This document shows positions 33,330-44,557 of a stretch of 64,000 bases of DNA, one piece after another. Numbering within the stretch: the first letter of the stretch is position 1; the number at the start of each line of letters is the position of its first letter. The translations under genes were made by a program, and so were the position numbers. The DNA is from Acephala macrosclerotiorum (Eukaryota > Ascomycota > Leotiomycetes > Helotiales > Mollisiaceae): NCBI GenBank assembly GCA_014904845.1, contig MU119349.1, positions 62,001 through 126,000 on the forward strand. Reading direction: 5' to 3'. The notes under the pieces were generated by a model. The model searched no databases and had not been told where the DNA came from. It saw only the letters and a list, made by a program, of their open reading frames with translations.

Positions 33330-34700
33330 GAGGTATCTGATACATCTCCACTTCGAATATCCAGTAGATCCAGAAGGTATGCAAAACGTGAATGTTAATT
33401 CTCGGTCCCGGATCAGCCATCTTTCTCGTCGCTTCTTCGCTTCTTGTCGAAGATGGCTCTTGGAGCTTGAGAACAGACAAGTGTTAATCGTTCCTCCCCT
33501 CCTTGACTCCCTCCACGACAGGTGAGCCGCATGACGCTTGTCTCTGATCATCTGGTTGCGCATTGCAAAACGTGAATGTTGACTTGATTGCCGTCTAGTT
33601 CTTCGCTCTTCCTCACCTCCTCTTCTTGTCGAATGTAGGTTCTGATTCCCGGAACGGGACGTCCATTTAGTCGATCCTGCCTTTCTCATCTTCTGTCATG
33701 TGGAGCAAGGCTTAGGACTCCCGAAGATACTGGCGTGCTACATCTGATGCACCCCTTTTTCAACATCCAATGGAAAACGCAAAACTTGCATCTTGGCTTT
33801 AGGATAGCAAAGTCTTTGCATCCAGTTGTTCCCGAAATTCCTGTCTTTCTACACAATAAGTGAGGCGCATGATTCCAGAAAAGACTAACATGACACACTT
33901 GATGCATCTTCTTTTCAAACATCTAGTGGATAATGCAAAATATGAATGCCGATTCTCAAAACTGCAAAGTCTTTACATTTGGCATCCTTCCCCTTCCTCA
34001 ACAACAAGCGAACCGCATAACTCCCGAAAATGCTAGCGTGACACATCTGGTGCATCTCCTCTTTGTCCATCTGAAAAACGGCAGAAATGTAAGTCTTGAC
34101 TCCCTACGAGCAGCCTTACAGCTCCATGTGTTTCTCCCCTCTTGCGTTCTGCCATAAGTCGTGACCCTTAAAAGGGTTAATGTAACACAGTTGGTGCATC
34201 TCCTCGTTTGAACATTAGAAAATGGAGAAAATGTGGATCATAAATCCTCCCTCCTGCATAGTCTGCCAGAAATCGTGGGCTCCGAGGGCTCACCGTGATG
34301 TATCTGATGCCTCTCCTTTATGAACATATATAAAAGGAGTGTATGTAGGTCTTGACTCCTATGCGTGGCGTTGCAGCTTCAGTCGTTCCTCCCACTTCCA
34401 TATTCTGCCTTAAATCGAGACTCCCGGAGAGGCCGGCGTGACATCTGGTACATCTTCTCTTTGAGAAAATATAGGGGATGATGTAAATGTGAACCATCCA
34501 CTCCTATGACCGGCTTTGTAACTTTAGTCGTTCTTCCCTTTCTCAGACTCTACCACAGCTCATGACCCCCAAAGAGGCTAGCATGACACATCCAGCGCAT
34601 CTCTTCTCTTAACATCTGGTGAATAACATGAAATGTGAATCTTGACTCCCACAGACCGTCTATATAATTGACTCGTCTCTCCTCCTCCTTTCTCTTCCTT
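33330..34700. repeat. Diverged tandem repeat field, unit about 145 bp
   Basis: A degenerate block recurs, readable as TGACACATCTGGTGCATCT followed by CCTCTTTGAACATCTGG and, further on, AATGTGAATCTTGACTCC. Clear copies start near 33731, 33891, 34039, 34181, 34296, 34439 and 34584, with weaker ones near 33331 and 33545. Spacing of the clear copies is 115-160 bp. All are in the same orientation. Copies differ by many substitutions and small indels, and no open frame runs through them, so they are probably non-coding. The field stops about 90 bp before the start of the 369-aa orphan gene at 34793. Confidence 0.75.
34661..34667 (+). promoter_or_regulatory. Possible TATA box
   Basis: TATATAA, 126 bp upstream of the ATG at 34793, at the edge of the repeat field. 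Confidence 0.4.
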
Positions 34701-34792
34701 CTTTCGTCTACAACATCCACAACAATTCCAAGACAGCACCCAACAGACAGTACCTTAGATACCCCTGTATCTAAGACTATCATTATCCAGCT

Positions 34793-35902
34793 ATGTCGAA
34801 AAGCGCATCAACAATATTCTGCTGTAGTGCTGCAGCTCTAGTACTTGGTCCTTCAAACCAGAAGCTGCACTATGACCCCAACAGAGAGCTACATGAGACG
34901 ATATTCCGCTCCTTCATTGGCTATGCGATCAGATGTCACCAAGAAGCGGAACGGCAAGAAAAGGCTCGCATCCAAGCGCAAGAGCTACTACAACTCCTGA
35001 TGGGCGCCTTGAACCCAGATGTCGCGCCTCCGACACCGGAGTTCTTAAACTCCTTCTCATCATCTCAAACTGCAACCTCCTCAACTCGAGGTTCATTTTC
35101 CTCAACTCCAGTATCATCAACAAGTCAGACTCCGATGCCGGCAACAGGACTTGCTACATCACTAGCACCACCACACCCAGGTCTTGCAACAGCACTTATC
35201 CCAGCCCTTCAACAACCATCTCTGACTCCAGTTCTGACATATGAAGCGCTCAAGAACAACCCTCTGAGTCCTCAAACACCATATGTGATTCATCTCACCA
35301 GTCGCCATGACTTTGGCCCGGTCTACTCCCATCGATACTTCGTGTGTCCAGATGATCTGTCGAAGGACTGGGCTGAGGTTTCATTGGTACAATGGTTTGC
35401 TCAAGGAGAGCCGTTTAAGATGAAGGCTGAGAAGTGGGACTTGAAGTGCACTCAGGACTGCCGGTTCTTTCGAATGACGTTGAGGCCGAACTTGTGGTTG
35501 AGAGGATGTTATGCTGGGCCGGGACAGACACAGACACAGACACAGACACAGACACGGACACAGGCAGTGAAGCAGGTTTCTTATCCGGTAGCTGGGCCTT
35601 CGGTGCAAACATATCCTGCGAAGCAAGTCTCGTACCCGGTGGATAATGGTGGATTTGATAGTGGTGCGAAAGGGTGGCATGTTGTGAGTCAGCCAACACA
35701 GACGATGCAGCAGGTCCTATACCCAGTAGCCGAGGTTGAGTTGGATGATACATCGAAGCCAAGAATCAACATACTGGCGGCTGATGCAGGTGACATTGAT
35801 TGGAAGCAAAGAGTGAACTTGGTGACGATTGTTCCAGGCACTGGTGATTCGAAGCAGAGAATGGATGTGTTTGCTGCTGGTCCAGAGGATGACGAGAAGT
35901 GA
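34793..35902 (+). CDS. Hypothetical protein with Thr-Gln repeat
   Basis: Single exon from ATG 34793, 369 aa. Residues about 20-75 form a helical region (HYDPNRELHETIFRSFIGYA, EAERQEKARIQAQELL). A Ser/Thr/Pro linker follows, then a compact region with conserved-looking Trp, Cys and Phe residues (DFGPVYSHRYFVC, KDWAEVSLVQWF, CTQDCRFFRM), perhaps a small domain. Beyond it lies QTQTQTQTQTRTQ, encoded by a hexanucleotide microsatellite, and three KQVSYPV/QQVLYPV-like repeats. No family recognised. Its 5' flank is the diverged repeat field. Likely lineage-specific. Confidence 0.7.
   Translation: MSKSASTIFCCSAAALVLGPSNQKLHYDPNRELHETIFRSFIGYAIRCHQEAERQEKARIQAQELLQLLMGALNPDVAPPTPEFLNSFSSSQTATSSTRGSFSSTPVSSTSQTPMPATGLATSLAPPHPGLATALIPALQQPSLTPVLTYEALKNNPLSPQTPYVIHLTSRHDFGPVYSHRYFVCPDDLSKDWAEVSLVQWFAQGEPFKMKAEKWDLKCTQDCRFFRMTLRPNLWLRGCYAGPGQTQTQTQTQTRTQAVKQVSYPVAGPSVQTYPAKQVSYPVDNGGFDSGAKGWHVVSQPTQTMQQVLYPVAEVELDDTSKPRINILAADAGDIDWKQRVNLVTIVPGTGDSKQRMDVFAAGPEDDEK
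35522..35564 (+). repeat. CAGACA-type microsatellite (coding)
   Basis: About six imperfect hexamers (ACAGAC/ACACAG phase) in frame, encoding alternating Gln-Thr. Multiples of 6 nt keep frame, so length changes would alter only the repeat number. Confidence 0.8.
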
Positions 35903-36637
35903 CGATTGATGGAATGTCGACGTGTTCTATGTTTCGATCGAGTGGTTCGTTGATGCGAGTATCTATCCGCCGGATGTTTGTCCGCGATGACTTAGAAACG
36001 CTGCTTTGCCCGTATCATAGTTATAGTTGAGGCTGGAAATATGAATGCGATGAACTTTTGCACACTTCTCCTCTGTTGCCGACATTTGATCGTGCTTCTA
36101 TCAGCCACTGGGCCTGAATGAATGAGACACGGTGAAGACGAAATGATACAATACAAACATGTAAATAACAAATTGAACGCGTAAATGAATACATGGAGGG
36201 GTAATGAAGGTGTGGAAGTCCGAGCATATGCAGATTCTGGTTCCTGCAGAAATGTCTGAGACATGGAGTTCAGAGCGGAGAGGGTTACTCCGCCTTCAGA
36301 CGATACAAAGGTGACCGCTTGTTTGTGTCTGATGTTCGTTCTCAGCTTCAAGTGAATGGTGAGAATAACAACAGTCATCCGAACGAACATTCAATCCAAA
36401 CCATGTTGAACAAGATGTGATGAAGAGGTTAATTGTCGTCAAAACAACCCCTGAAATACCGGAGCCGGATGGCTCCACATGATCCCGAAGCCCGATCTGA
36501 CCTCGGCTCAAGCCTTATCGCGGCGTCACGTTCACAGGTACAGCAATATTTGTTGTCATCCCTTGTGATATTCTTATTCCTCTCTCTTCTAATAACTCAC
36601 AAACTTCACTTTCCTTTCACCTTCGCCAATATCCACT
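35903..36637. other. Intergenic, no gene seen
   Basis: Promoter space for the PEX11C gene; no supportable frame. Confidence 0.55.
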
Positions 36638-37582
36638 ATGTCCGAAATCGAAGGCATCCCATCACCAGACACCTCTCCAGAAAACCCCATTCCTGTCCCA
36701 AAAATAACCCCGCCATCACCACCAGTACCTTCCATCAAAATCCTCAAGTCCTGGGCGCCCCTCTACCTCCAGAAAACCGATGCCACAATCTCCCAACTAT
36801 CCAAAATCCTCTCTACTCCCTCAGGCACCGACACCCTCCTCCTAACCCTCTGCTACACCTCCCTCCTGACCTCCAACCTCCTCGCGAGCCTCAGCCTCTC
36901 TCGAATCCGTCGCTTCTCACGCCAACTAATTGAATCCGCCATCTCCCTCCCCCCAAACACAACCGTCATTATCGACACATCTGCCATCCCTCCTTCGCGG
37001 TTGTTAATCACTAGTCAACGACTTAAAGCGTTAAGTGAACTTATTTCGGATTTCAGGATATTTGCGAGACTATGGGGTTTGGTTGGGATGTGGAAGTGGG
37101 GGAAGAGGGTTTTGGTGGATTTAAGAGAGGAGGGAGGGGGGACGGATTGGATCGGGAAGAGGATTGAAGCTGCGCAGGTGGTTGTGAATGTGCTTTTCCA
37201 ATATTTGGAGAATGGAGCGTATTTGAGCAGTAAAGGTGTTCTGGGGTGGGACAAGGAGAAGCAGAATTGGGCTTGGGCGTGGAGTAGTAGATTTTGGGTT
37301 ATGCATGTTGGCCTGGATTTTTGGAGGTTGGGGAGGGAGTGGGCTAAGAGACGGGAGAAGGGGAAGGGGAAGCAGGTTGGTGGGGGGGTTGTGGATGTGG
37401 AGAAGGACGAGTGGAAGGCGAAGTGGAGGAGGGAGATGGTGGTCAATATGGCGTGGGCGCCGTTGACTCTTCATTGGAGTGTGGAGCAGGGGCTTGTGAG
37501 CGAGTTCTGGGTGGGGGTGTTGGGGAGTGTTGCTGGTATTACTGGAGCAAGGGAGCTGTGGAAGCAAAGTGGGAAGAGATAG
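36638..37582 (+). CDS. PEX11C: Peroxisomal biogenesis factor 11C-like
   Basis: Single exon, 314 aa, from ATG 36638. A Pro-rich N-terminus precedes the Pex11 domain: 'TDATISQLSKILSTPSGTDTLLLTLCYTSLL', in which a serial amphipathic helix is visible, 'SDFRIFARLWGLVGMWKWG' and 'VNVLFQYLENGAYLSSKGVL'. Later 'SRFWVMHVGLDFWRLGREW' and a C-terminal hydrophobic segment follow. Pex11-family proteins sit on the peroxisomal membrane and drive its elongation and division. The long form with a Lys/Glu insert fits fungal Pex11C rather than the shorter Pex11. There is a marked switch from C-rich to G-rich codons in mid-gene, which seems to be simple compositional asymmetry. Confidence 0.8.
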   Translation: MSEIEGIPSPDTSPENPIPVPKITPPSPPVPSIKILKSWAPLYLQKTDATISQLSKILSTPSGTDTLLLTLCYTSLLTSNLLASLSLSRIRRFSRQLIESAISLPPNTTVIIDTSAIPPSRLLITSQRLKALSELISDFRIFARLWGLVGMWKWGKRVLVDLREEGGGTDWIGKRIEAAQVVVNVLFQYLENGAYLSSKGVLGWDKEKQNWAWAWSSRFWVMHVGLDFWRLGREWAKRREKGKGKQVGGGVVDVEKDEWKAKWRREMVVNMAWAPLTLHWSVEQGLVSEFWVGVLGSVAGITGARELWKQSGKR

Positions 37583-38164
37583 AAGGACTTGATGGAGAGA
37601 ATACCGATGGACAAATAGAATTGATGGATTATGGGATACCCTTGAAGCGAAGGCGTAATTGGAAGCTAGCTTAAAGTATAGAAGGAACGAACAGGTCTAG
37701 ATTCAAATCCTCTTAGATGCCAAGGTCTTAGTAATTGAATGTGACTACATTCGAGCACACAACTACGCTTGTTGGTACGGCACGAGGATTTTAGACACAG
37801 GAATATGTTGTATTACACATCACAGAATCAATTCAGCGTAGCTAGAACTTGATGGAATACAGATGCCAAGTACGAGTAAATGCCTGACAGAAAACAATTG
37901 TCAACCCCCAAATCCCCTATCATTACTCGAAGCTTGACTGCTGCTAGAACCAAAAGCCACCTCTTGTGTTCACCTGCTCGGCCATCATTCTCATGAGATA
38001 CCAATCAAATGCCAAACTCCTGCGGACTTCGTGGTGCCCTCTGCCATGCACTTATTCCCACCCGAACACGCGCAAACTTATGAACCAATGACCATCGTGG
38101 GAAATTATTAATAGGAGCTGTAGCAAAGCTATCAGCGGAGCCATCAGCGTTGAAACAATTGAAC
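37583..38164. other. Intergenic between convergent genes
   Basis: No gene seen. Confidence 0.6.
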
Positions 38165-39067
38165 TCACATGACCCTTGTCTTAGGAGTTTCTGGTTTCTC
38201 TTGCAGGCCCGTCATGACCGAAAGCTTAAGATGTAAGTTCGGGTTAGGCTTATATATCTTCTTGAGGTATTCCGCCAGATCCATCACATCTTCAATAAAC
38301 TTCTCATGCCGACAACCATCCTGGCAGAGGATATCTTTCAGCCAGTCCGTCAATCTGTCAATCACGCCAGAAGACTCCATGACCGTGCAAATGATGTCAA
38401 CGATGTTGTCCAAATTGACGTTCTTCTCCAGCTTCTTGACTTGATCCATGGAATGTTCAACGACTGACTTTGCTCCGACGTTGCTTGCTAGTATGTTGAG
38501 CGTGATCTCGTCAAGGGGATCGTCGTTGCGGTAATTTTCGAGGTTGACGAAGGAAACTAACATGTTGACCACACGATCAGGTACTTCTTCCTGTGACTTC
38601 TTTTCCATGAAAGAGACGAATTCCTTCTCTAGCTTAGGTACTTCCACGAGATAGCTTGCTCTGAAAGAAAACGCTTTCCCTCGGATCGTGACATCTTTGG
38701 TTTTGAATGGGAAATTGTCTTTGTGTTTGGCGTCGCATGAATTGTCACACCCGAGATGGCTGTGGGGGTCTCGAAAACACTGGTAGTGAAGCTGATCGTA
38801 GGCTCGCCGCCGAAGACAGTCAATGCAATCGCACTCAGGAGACGTGAGGTCCGCTCGTGAAGCCACGGCCACTGGTCCTGGGTATGGAAATACTCTTTGC
38901 GTAGTTCGCGAAATCATGCTTGTTCGATCTCCTAAGACAGCAGGTCGGGCTAAGCTCTGCCAGCGCGCTGGTAGAGCTCTACCATAGGTAAGTTCATAAT
39001 CAGCTCGCAATCGATTGTATAAGAGGGGGTCGACGAGTCTCGCCGACAGAGGGGACATATGCGACAT
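38165..39067 (-). CDS. Hypothetical protein with Cys/His cluster
   Basis: Single exon, 300 aa, ATG at 39067 (a second ATG lies two codons on). Residues about 78-117 hold a dense Cys/His set (CDCIDC, then C, H-x-H-x2-C-x3-C-x3-H) that could bind a metal such as zinc. A helical second half follows, with 'LVEVPKLEKEFVSFMEKK', 'DEITLNILASNVGAKSVVEHSMDQV' and 'VIDRLTDWLKDIL'. No signal peptide or membrane segment. I do not recognise the family. Codon use and uninterrupted length support a real gene. Confidence 0.65.
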   Translation of the reverse strand: MSHMSPLSARLVDPLLYNRLRADYELTYGRALPARWQSLARPAVLGDRTSMISRTTQRVFPYPGPVAVASRADLTSPECDCIDCLRRRAYDQLHYQCFRDPHSHLGCDNSCDAKHKDNFPFKTKDVTIRGKAFSFRASYLVEVPKLEKEFVSFMEKKSQEEVPDRVVNMLVSFVNLENYRNDDPLDEITLNILASNVGAKSVVEHSMDQVKKLEKNVNLDNIVDIICTVMESSGVIDRLTDWLKDILCQDGCRHEKFIEDVMDLAEYLKKIYKPNPNLHLKLSVMTGLQEKPETPKTRVM

Positions 39068-39736
39068 ATTGCATTAATAGAGCAAATGTGGATTGAGGAT
39101 GGGAAAACGAGATAACAAGGATACCGTTTAAGAAGCACGATAGGAAGATCACGAAAAGCAAAATCAGTCGAGAATGACGCGCGGGGAACGAACAATGACA
39201 AGCCTATAAGAGTCGACAGCAAAGTGTTGAGGAGAGTTTGACAAGAACCAGCCACTTACAGCATCAATGTATGACGATGCACGCTGAGCCGCTGGCATAT
39301 GACAACTATTTTGACTTATCTTCCCGTCTATCATGTAGCAGCAACGACGTGTACTGTACAGGAAAGGAAGAAAACTCGGACACGGACAGAGAGGAAGGAA
39401 GGGGTCACACAAGAGGATCACGTGGGGCGGTACTAGTACAAACATTGCTCCAATAAAGTCGCATCTAACAAGCCGGTGACCAATGAAAATCGAAATTGTA
39501 CAAGATAGGAGGCGATGTATTTCCGTGCGTTACGTTACGTTGTAGCGTTCCGTGTATTGAGAGAAAGCAAGCAAAGCTCATGAACAAATGCAAGTTTCCA
39601 GTTTCGAGAGTAGTCATATCCTATCGATCTCGCCAACCCCGTATTGCATAAAGCGGAATCTTTGACAAATCAAGAAACCACGACATTGGTGGCCCGTAGA
39701 AATTTTGCAAGTATCCATCGAAATAAAGCTCGTAAT
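39068..39736. other. Intergenic, no gene seen
   Basis: Lies between two genes on minus; no supportable frame. Confidence 0.55.
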
Positions 39737-40612
39737 TTAGTATTTTGGCCCTGGTCCTCCGTAGCCCTCATCAGGCCTCCTGCTCTCGTCGAAGTGTCTC
39801 TTTCGAAGAGCTGCGAGACGCTTCTTCTTTGTAACTGAGTTCACATATGTACCAATGAAGAAGCCAATGACGTTGAAGAAAGGAACCCAGGTATGTTCGG
39901 GAAGGAATTTCTGCGCGAAGGCGAGGGCCAACGGCGATGAAATCCAGCTGACCTTCATGACAGGCATGAAGCCGGCCTTCCATGTTGCATGGACTTGATG
40001 GATGGTCTTAGCTCCCGCGATGATGGCCATCGAAATCAAGTACACGCTATTTTGGATCGGGGCAACCTAGTGTTATGTTAGTAGGGACCAGAAGTAGGAT
40101 GAGCTATCGCAACGTACAACCAAGTTGCTGACTAGAATTTGCATGATCTTGGCCTTCAGACTCGTGCGTCCGGCGAACACCTTCTGGAGAATACTGATCA
40201 AGACATGGCCCAATGGTGCGCTTATAAAGGCACCGTACGCAGCCATCTTTGGCACTCGCGCTGTGAAGTAATGTCCTTGTTTGTTGATGTCCTTCGCGAT
40301 CCACGAGGCAAGGATCTCTTGTAACGCAGATAGAGTGCCGGATGTGAGCATCTTAGTTCGGAGAGGATTGGTTTGGAGCTGCTTGAGGTAGGCCTGCATG
40401 GGACACTGTCAGCATTCTGGCCTTCATAGCTCTCATTCGGATTCATCATATACCGCCAGATATCCTTGACCAATATTCCCCTTCCCTCCCGTCAGTGCTA
40501 CGCCGACCTCATCCGCCAATTCGTGCGCGGGGCCCTTCATTGCGTCGACTCCTTGCCCAACAGCAGGCCCTACTGTTTGCGTGACTTTATCTGCTTCGAA
40601 TTTGACGCTCAT
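39737..40612 (-). CDS. Mpv17/PMP22-family membrane protein
   Basis: Three exons, complement(39737..40066, 40118..40393, 40454..40612), 254 aa, all junctions in phase 0. The start at 40612 (AAAATGAGC) precedes a short soluble leader. The family body follows: 'AYLKQLQTNPLRTKMLTSGTL' in part, 'QEILASWIAKD', 'GAFISAPLGH' and, after the last intron, 'VAPIQNSVYLISMA', 'ATWKAGFMPVMKVSW' and 'WVPFFNVIGFFIGTY'. Four hydrophobic segments fit the Mpv17/PMP22 layout. Fungal members sit in peroxisomal or mitochondrial inner membranes and are thought to form small-solute channels. The C-terminal KKKRLAALRKRHFDESRR tail is basic. Peroxisome versus mitochondrion cannot be settled from sequence. Confidence 0.88.
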
Positions 40613-41976
40613 TTTGGCGGGTATTGGATGAAGGAAGGTTGTAGATTCTATATGCGATCGAAGATCAGCGGGAGGTTCCAATCGTGACACGGCGGAGATG
40701 TTGAGATCGCTAGGAGTACGTTGTTGTAAGCTGAGCTCCCCAATGTTTACTGCTCGTACCGAGGTAGCGCGAGAAGGTTGGGGTTGCAACAAGAGAAGCT
40801 GCGCAACGTGTAGAGAGTCGCAGATGTATCGCGAAGACGACTGACCTGTAGAATGCCTGTAGCACAAATCACTGAGCACAATCTGCCAGCCTGCGAGGTG
40901 AGGTTGGGATGAGCATCAAAAGCAAGCTCGACAATAAAGAGGAGGCGGAGGTTTCCTCGTACAATCAGAGCTTAGCGCCACGACAGGGATCAACCAGCTG
41001 GCTGAATTGTCGTGGCAGCGACCGATATCAACAACTCTTGAATGCACCGAATGGGATTCAATTTATCAACAATGCTAGCAGCCATCAAATCACCTAGTAA
41101 TATATAGGCAGAGAAGCCTTGTGAGCCTACTCAATATGCCTACCTCCTCTTCAGCCCCCGAAAACACGAATACCGCTGTAGGCAATTGTCCCCTGAATAA
41201 TATCAACACTCAACGACGAAGAGGCAAGAGCATTGTGCTTTAAGTGCCTCATGCATATTCATTCTGCTTCTCTAGACAAAACGGCCTGATTTCATGTGAG
41301 CCATCTGCACTAACTTAATGAGATGACGACTGAATGAGAAGAGCTTGATGGGATCCGCCTGCATCCAAATATGCTTGATTGACCTTCATCCATTCTAGAT
41401 TGCACTGGCCATAATGCTGCTTCGTTTTCGCTCTTCAGAATTTCTTTTCATGCTCAGTTGGCATTGGTTGCGTAAATGTTCTTATAGGCGGATCATGAAT
41501 CGTTGCCCACCTTTAGACAAAAGTGCTGGTATCAAATTGAGAATTCTCTACAGTGCAAGTATATCTTCTGCTCTTCACTCTGCTCTGCTATTGGTTTCTC
41601 TGCTGGTGATATAAGCTTCTCTTATCTCAAAGAATATCCTGAAAGTGCTTGTGGGCATAAAATCCGCTCATGGCGAGGGCATTATCCGAACTCAGGAATT
41701 CCTCCAGTGTCCATAGCATTGTCCAAGATCGAGCTGGACAATGGACTTCTCGGTTGTGTTTTTCTTAGCTTAAGAGCGCGTCGCGTTATAATTTTCGCGA
41801 TTTGAATATCCTCTTAGCTTCGCCTTCGTCTTCAGGTGAATTGCGATGTCAACATAAGCGGAACCTCCGATCACGATCCAACTTCGAATCTTATTCAAGA
41901 TCTGCGCATACCCTTCTTGAATAACCTGCAGTCCTCTCCCTAGAACAAACGCATCACCTCTTGACAGACGTCAACC
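40613..41976. other. Divergent intergenic region
   Basis: 1.36 kb between divergent genes. No gene that I can support; short frames only. Confidence 0.55.
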
Positions 41977-43813
41977 ATGGCGACCGCGCAGCCAAATCAC
42001 AGAAGAAACCGATATACGACCGTCTACATGCCACGAGGCGCGGAGGTCCATCCTAAACCCAATCCTTCTTTTGAAGCATGTTGTTCGCACTTGACTATGA
42101 CGCGTTTCTTCACCAACAATCAGCAACTTGTCTGTACCTACTGTGGCCAACCTCCTGCAAACGGTTGGCTCTGGCGTTGCACTCAAGACCGAGAGTTGAT
42201 CCTAGAGGATGACGTGGATAGAGGTGTCGTGGTAAGCAACATAACATACCCCCTGCTTTTTGAGATATCACTGATATGGGACAGCAAAAAATCGACGCTC
42301 TTCCTGACATCTTCGAAAAGCCTCCGCCAGGTCCCAGAAGTGTAGCTGTGCGCCAAAACCACACATCCTTCTTGAGCGAGGCTTCTGATGAGCACATGCA
42401 AGAGTATTCTCCGAAGCAGATTGAGCAAGTCCTCGAGCAAAGACTTAAGGTGCTGGAAGTAGCCAATCGATCGAAGTTCGGCATCCTTAATGAAATTTTC
42501 TTCTCCGCGCCTGTCAACGACGGGGTCCCTGAAGGTGATGCTAATCACAAGTCATCATCGCCTACATACAAGCCATGGCTCCCAGAAGTTGAGTGCCAAA
42601 CTAAATGGTGCCAAAACTGTCGACCGCATTGTGCGGAGCGTGGATGGCTCAGTCTTGAAGGCATTGCCGACGGTGACATCCCCTTGACAGCAATCTATGG
42701 CTTTGGCTTCGATATGTTTGGTAAGCGACCTGTTAGTCTTGTCAAGCATGTTGCCAACCTCGGATTGCGACCTAACCCTGACAATATCAAGGTGAGTACT
42801 GCCCAAAGATGTCTCGACCCCTTCCACAATTCATCCCCACCCACACGCCCTTAATGGTTTTAACATCTTCACAGAATATGCGATCAACCACCCAACGCGA
42901 ACGACGTCCCGCCTGGAAAGGTCCGCTCTCCCGCCGCACCGCAAACTCGCGCCCAAATACCAACCTAGGACTCGGCATCTCTGACACCAACTCCCCATCC
43001 TCTTCCTCCTTCACCCCCAAACCTCCCAAAACCCCCAAACCACGCATCAACCTCCTCGCCATACCTGATATGCCCGTGAGATGGGTCCGTGTACAAGCCC
43101 ATCTCGACCGCCTCTATGCCGCCGAAGACGCACGAAACGCCGCCGCAGCTGCAGCTGCAGCTTCCCAAAACTCCAACCCCCTGGGTCTCACATCCTCGAC
43201 TTCCCTCCCTTCTCTGGCTACCAATACTCCTCTCCTTGAGACTCCATTGAGTCCAACGAACGGTTCTTTCCCACCCGATGTTCCTTTCCCTCCGAGTCCA
43301 GTTCCGGGTAGGAGACATTCGTTTACTTTGCTGCCGAGACTTTCGATGGTGGGTAATATTCCATTGCCGGAACAGACGGATGAGGAGATTGAAAATATTA
43401 GTGATCCTAGTTCTGTTATGGGAGATGATGAGTATCAGAAGGATGGAGGCTCCGGCTCCGGCTCAGGATCAAGTTCAGCTGCTGTCTCGCATATTGGGGA
43501 TGATGAGATTGTAGATCTTACGACCTTCTACTCACCACGATCACCAGACAAATATGTCCAGCATGATGATGGTGAGATTCTAGATCTTACATCCTTCTAC
43601 TCACCAGTCCCGATCACAGATAGCGAGGAGGACGATGTTCGGGTTGGTGGGAGTGAACCGGTCTCACCAATTACGGATATGGAGGAGGAAGAGGTCAGTG
43701 CTGGTGAGGGAGTTGGTGTTTTCTATACCGAGCCGTTGGTGTTGAAGAATGGAGTTGCGGTTCTAGAGGAGAGCGTTGAGGAGCATGAGGCTCATGTTAT
43801 TACGCAGTACTGA
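41977..43813 (+). CDS. Conserved-type fungal protein with Cys motifs and tandem SIM-like repeats
   Basis: Three exons, join(41977..42231, 42285..42791, 42875..43813), 566 aa, all in phase 0. The N-terminal half has paired cysteines spread over two exons (VCTYCG, then CQTKWCQNCRPHC), likely a metal-binding domain. It also contains 'WLSLEGIADGDIPLTAIYGFGFDMFG', a segment with a conserved feel but unknown role. Exon 3 is largely disordered and Pro/Ser-rich with an Ala run (AAAAAAAA). Two near-identical blocks, E-IVDLT-TFYSP (residues 466-470) and E-ILDLT-SFYSP (489-493), sit between acidic residues. This matches the hydrophobic core plus acidic flank of SUMO-interacting motifs. Overall function unknown. 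Confidence 0.75.
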
Positions 43814-44557
43814 ATCCCTTTCCCGTTGTTTGAGTGTTGTTTTCTGCTTTCGGCTTTCTATGGAAAATTTGGGAGTTGAATGGCGTTGTTTGGCTTTGCC
43901 TTTTATGACTGATGATCGACGAGGGAGGCGTTGCTATGGTTCGCAAGGGTTGTTCGTTTTACTTTCATGAGGGATGACTTTTATGACTGATGATGGACTG
44001 GACGCGTGGCCGGGACGAACTTAACTTGTTGCTGCTTGAGGATGCTTGGAAGGATGTCATATCTTGACGCGTCCGCATTTCTTGCTATGCAACAGAGCTG
44101 TAGGATAAGTAGCTCACTGAGCAGACTTGGAGACTTGATTTACGTATCATGCAAGCTCTCCAAGCACATGTAGGAATAGTAAAACAAAATGAAGAACGAG
44201 GCTTTGCTCACAACTCAGGTTCCTTTTCACGTTGCATGCGAGTGAAAACTGTGCAACATCGCAAACTCGCGGACACCAGAGAGCCAGAATTTGTAGGTCA
44301 TGACAGCATTACATTTACAGAATCATAATCTCATATACGTAAGCCATAATTGCATCATAGCAGCGAATCAACCCCAAGCCGCCAGCGCCCAATGTTCCAG
44401 GCCCAGCCAGTAACTCATGTATGCTCATATGTACGTTTCGTTCATCCCAAACTCATTTTGACAGCCGTATCCTGAACACCGGATGCCGTTACTCAAACAT
44501 TTCATATCCATGACTCTCTCTGATGGCCATTCCTTATTGTGATCCAGGTTCGCATTG
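43814..44557. other. Intergenic between convergent genes
   Basis: No gene seen. Confidence 0.6.

Noticed and set aside
33330..34700. CRISPR-like array or snoRNA cluster reading of the repeat field
   Set aside because: Copies are long, diverged and unevenly spaced, without identical short repeats; no consistent C/D or H/ACA box layout.
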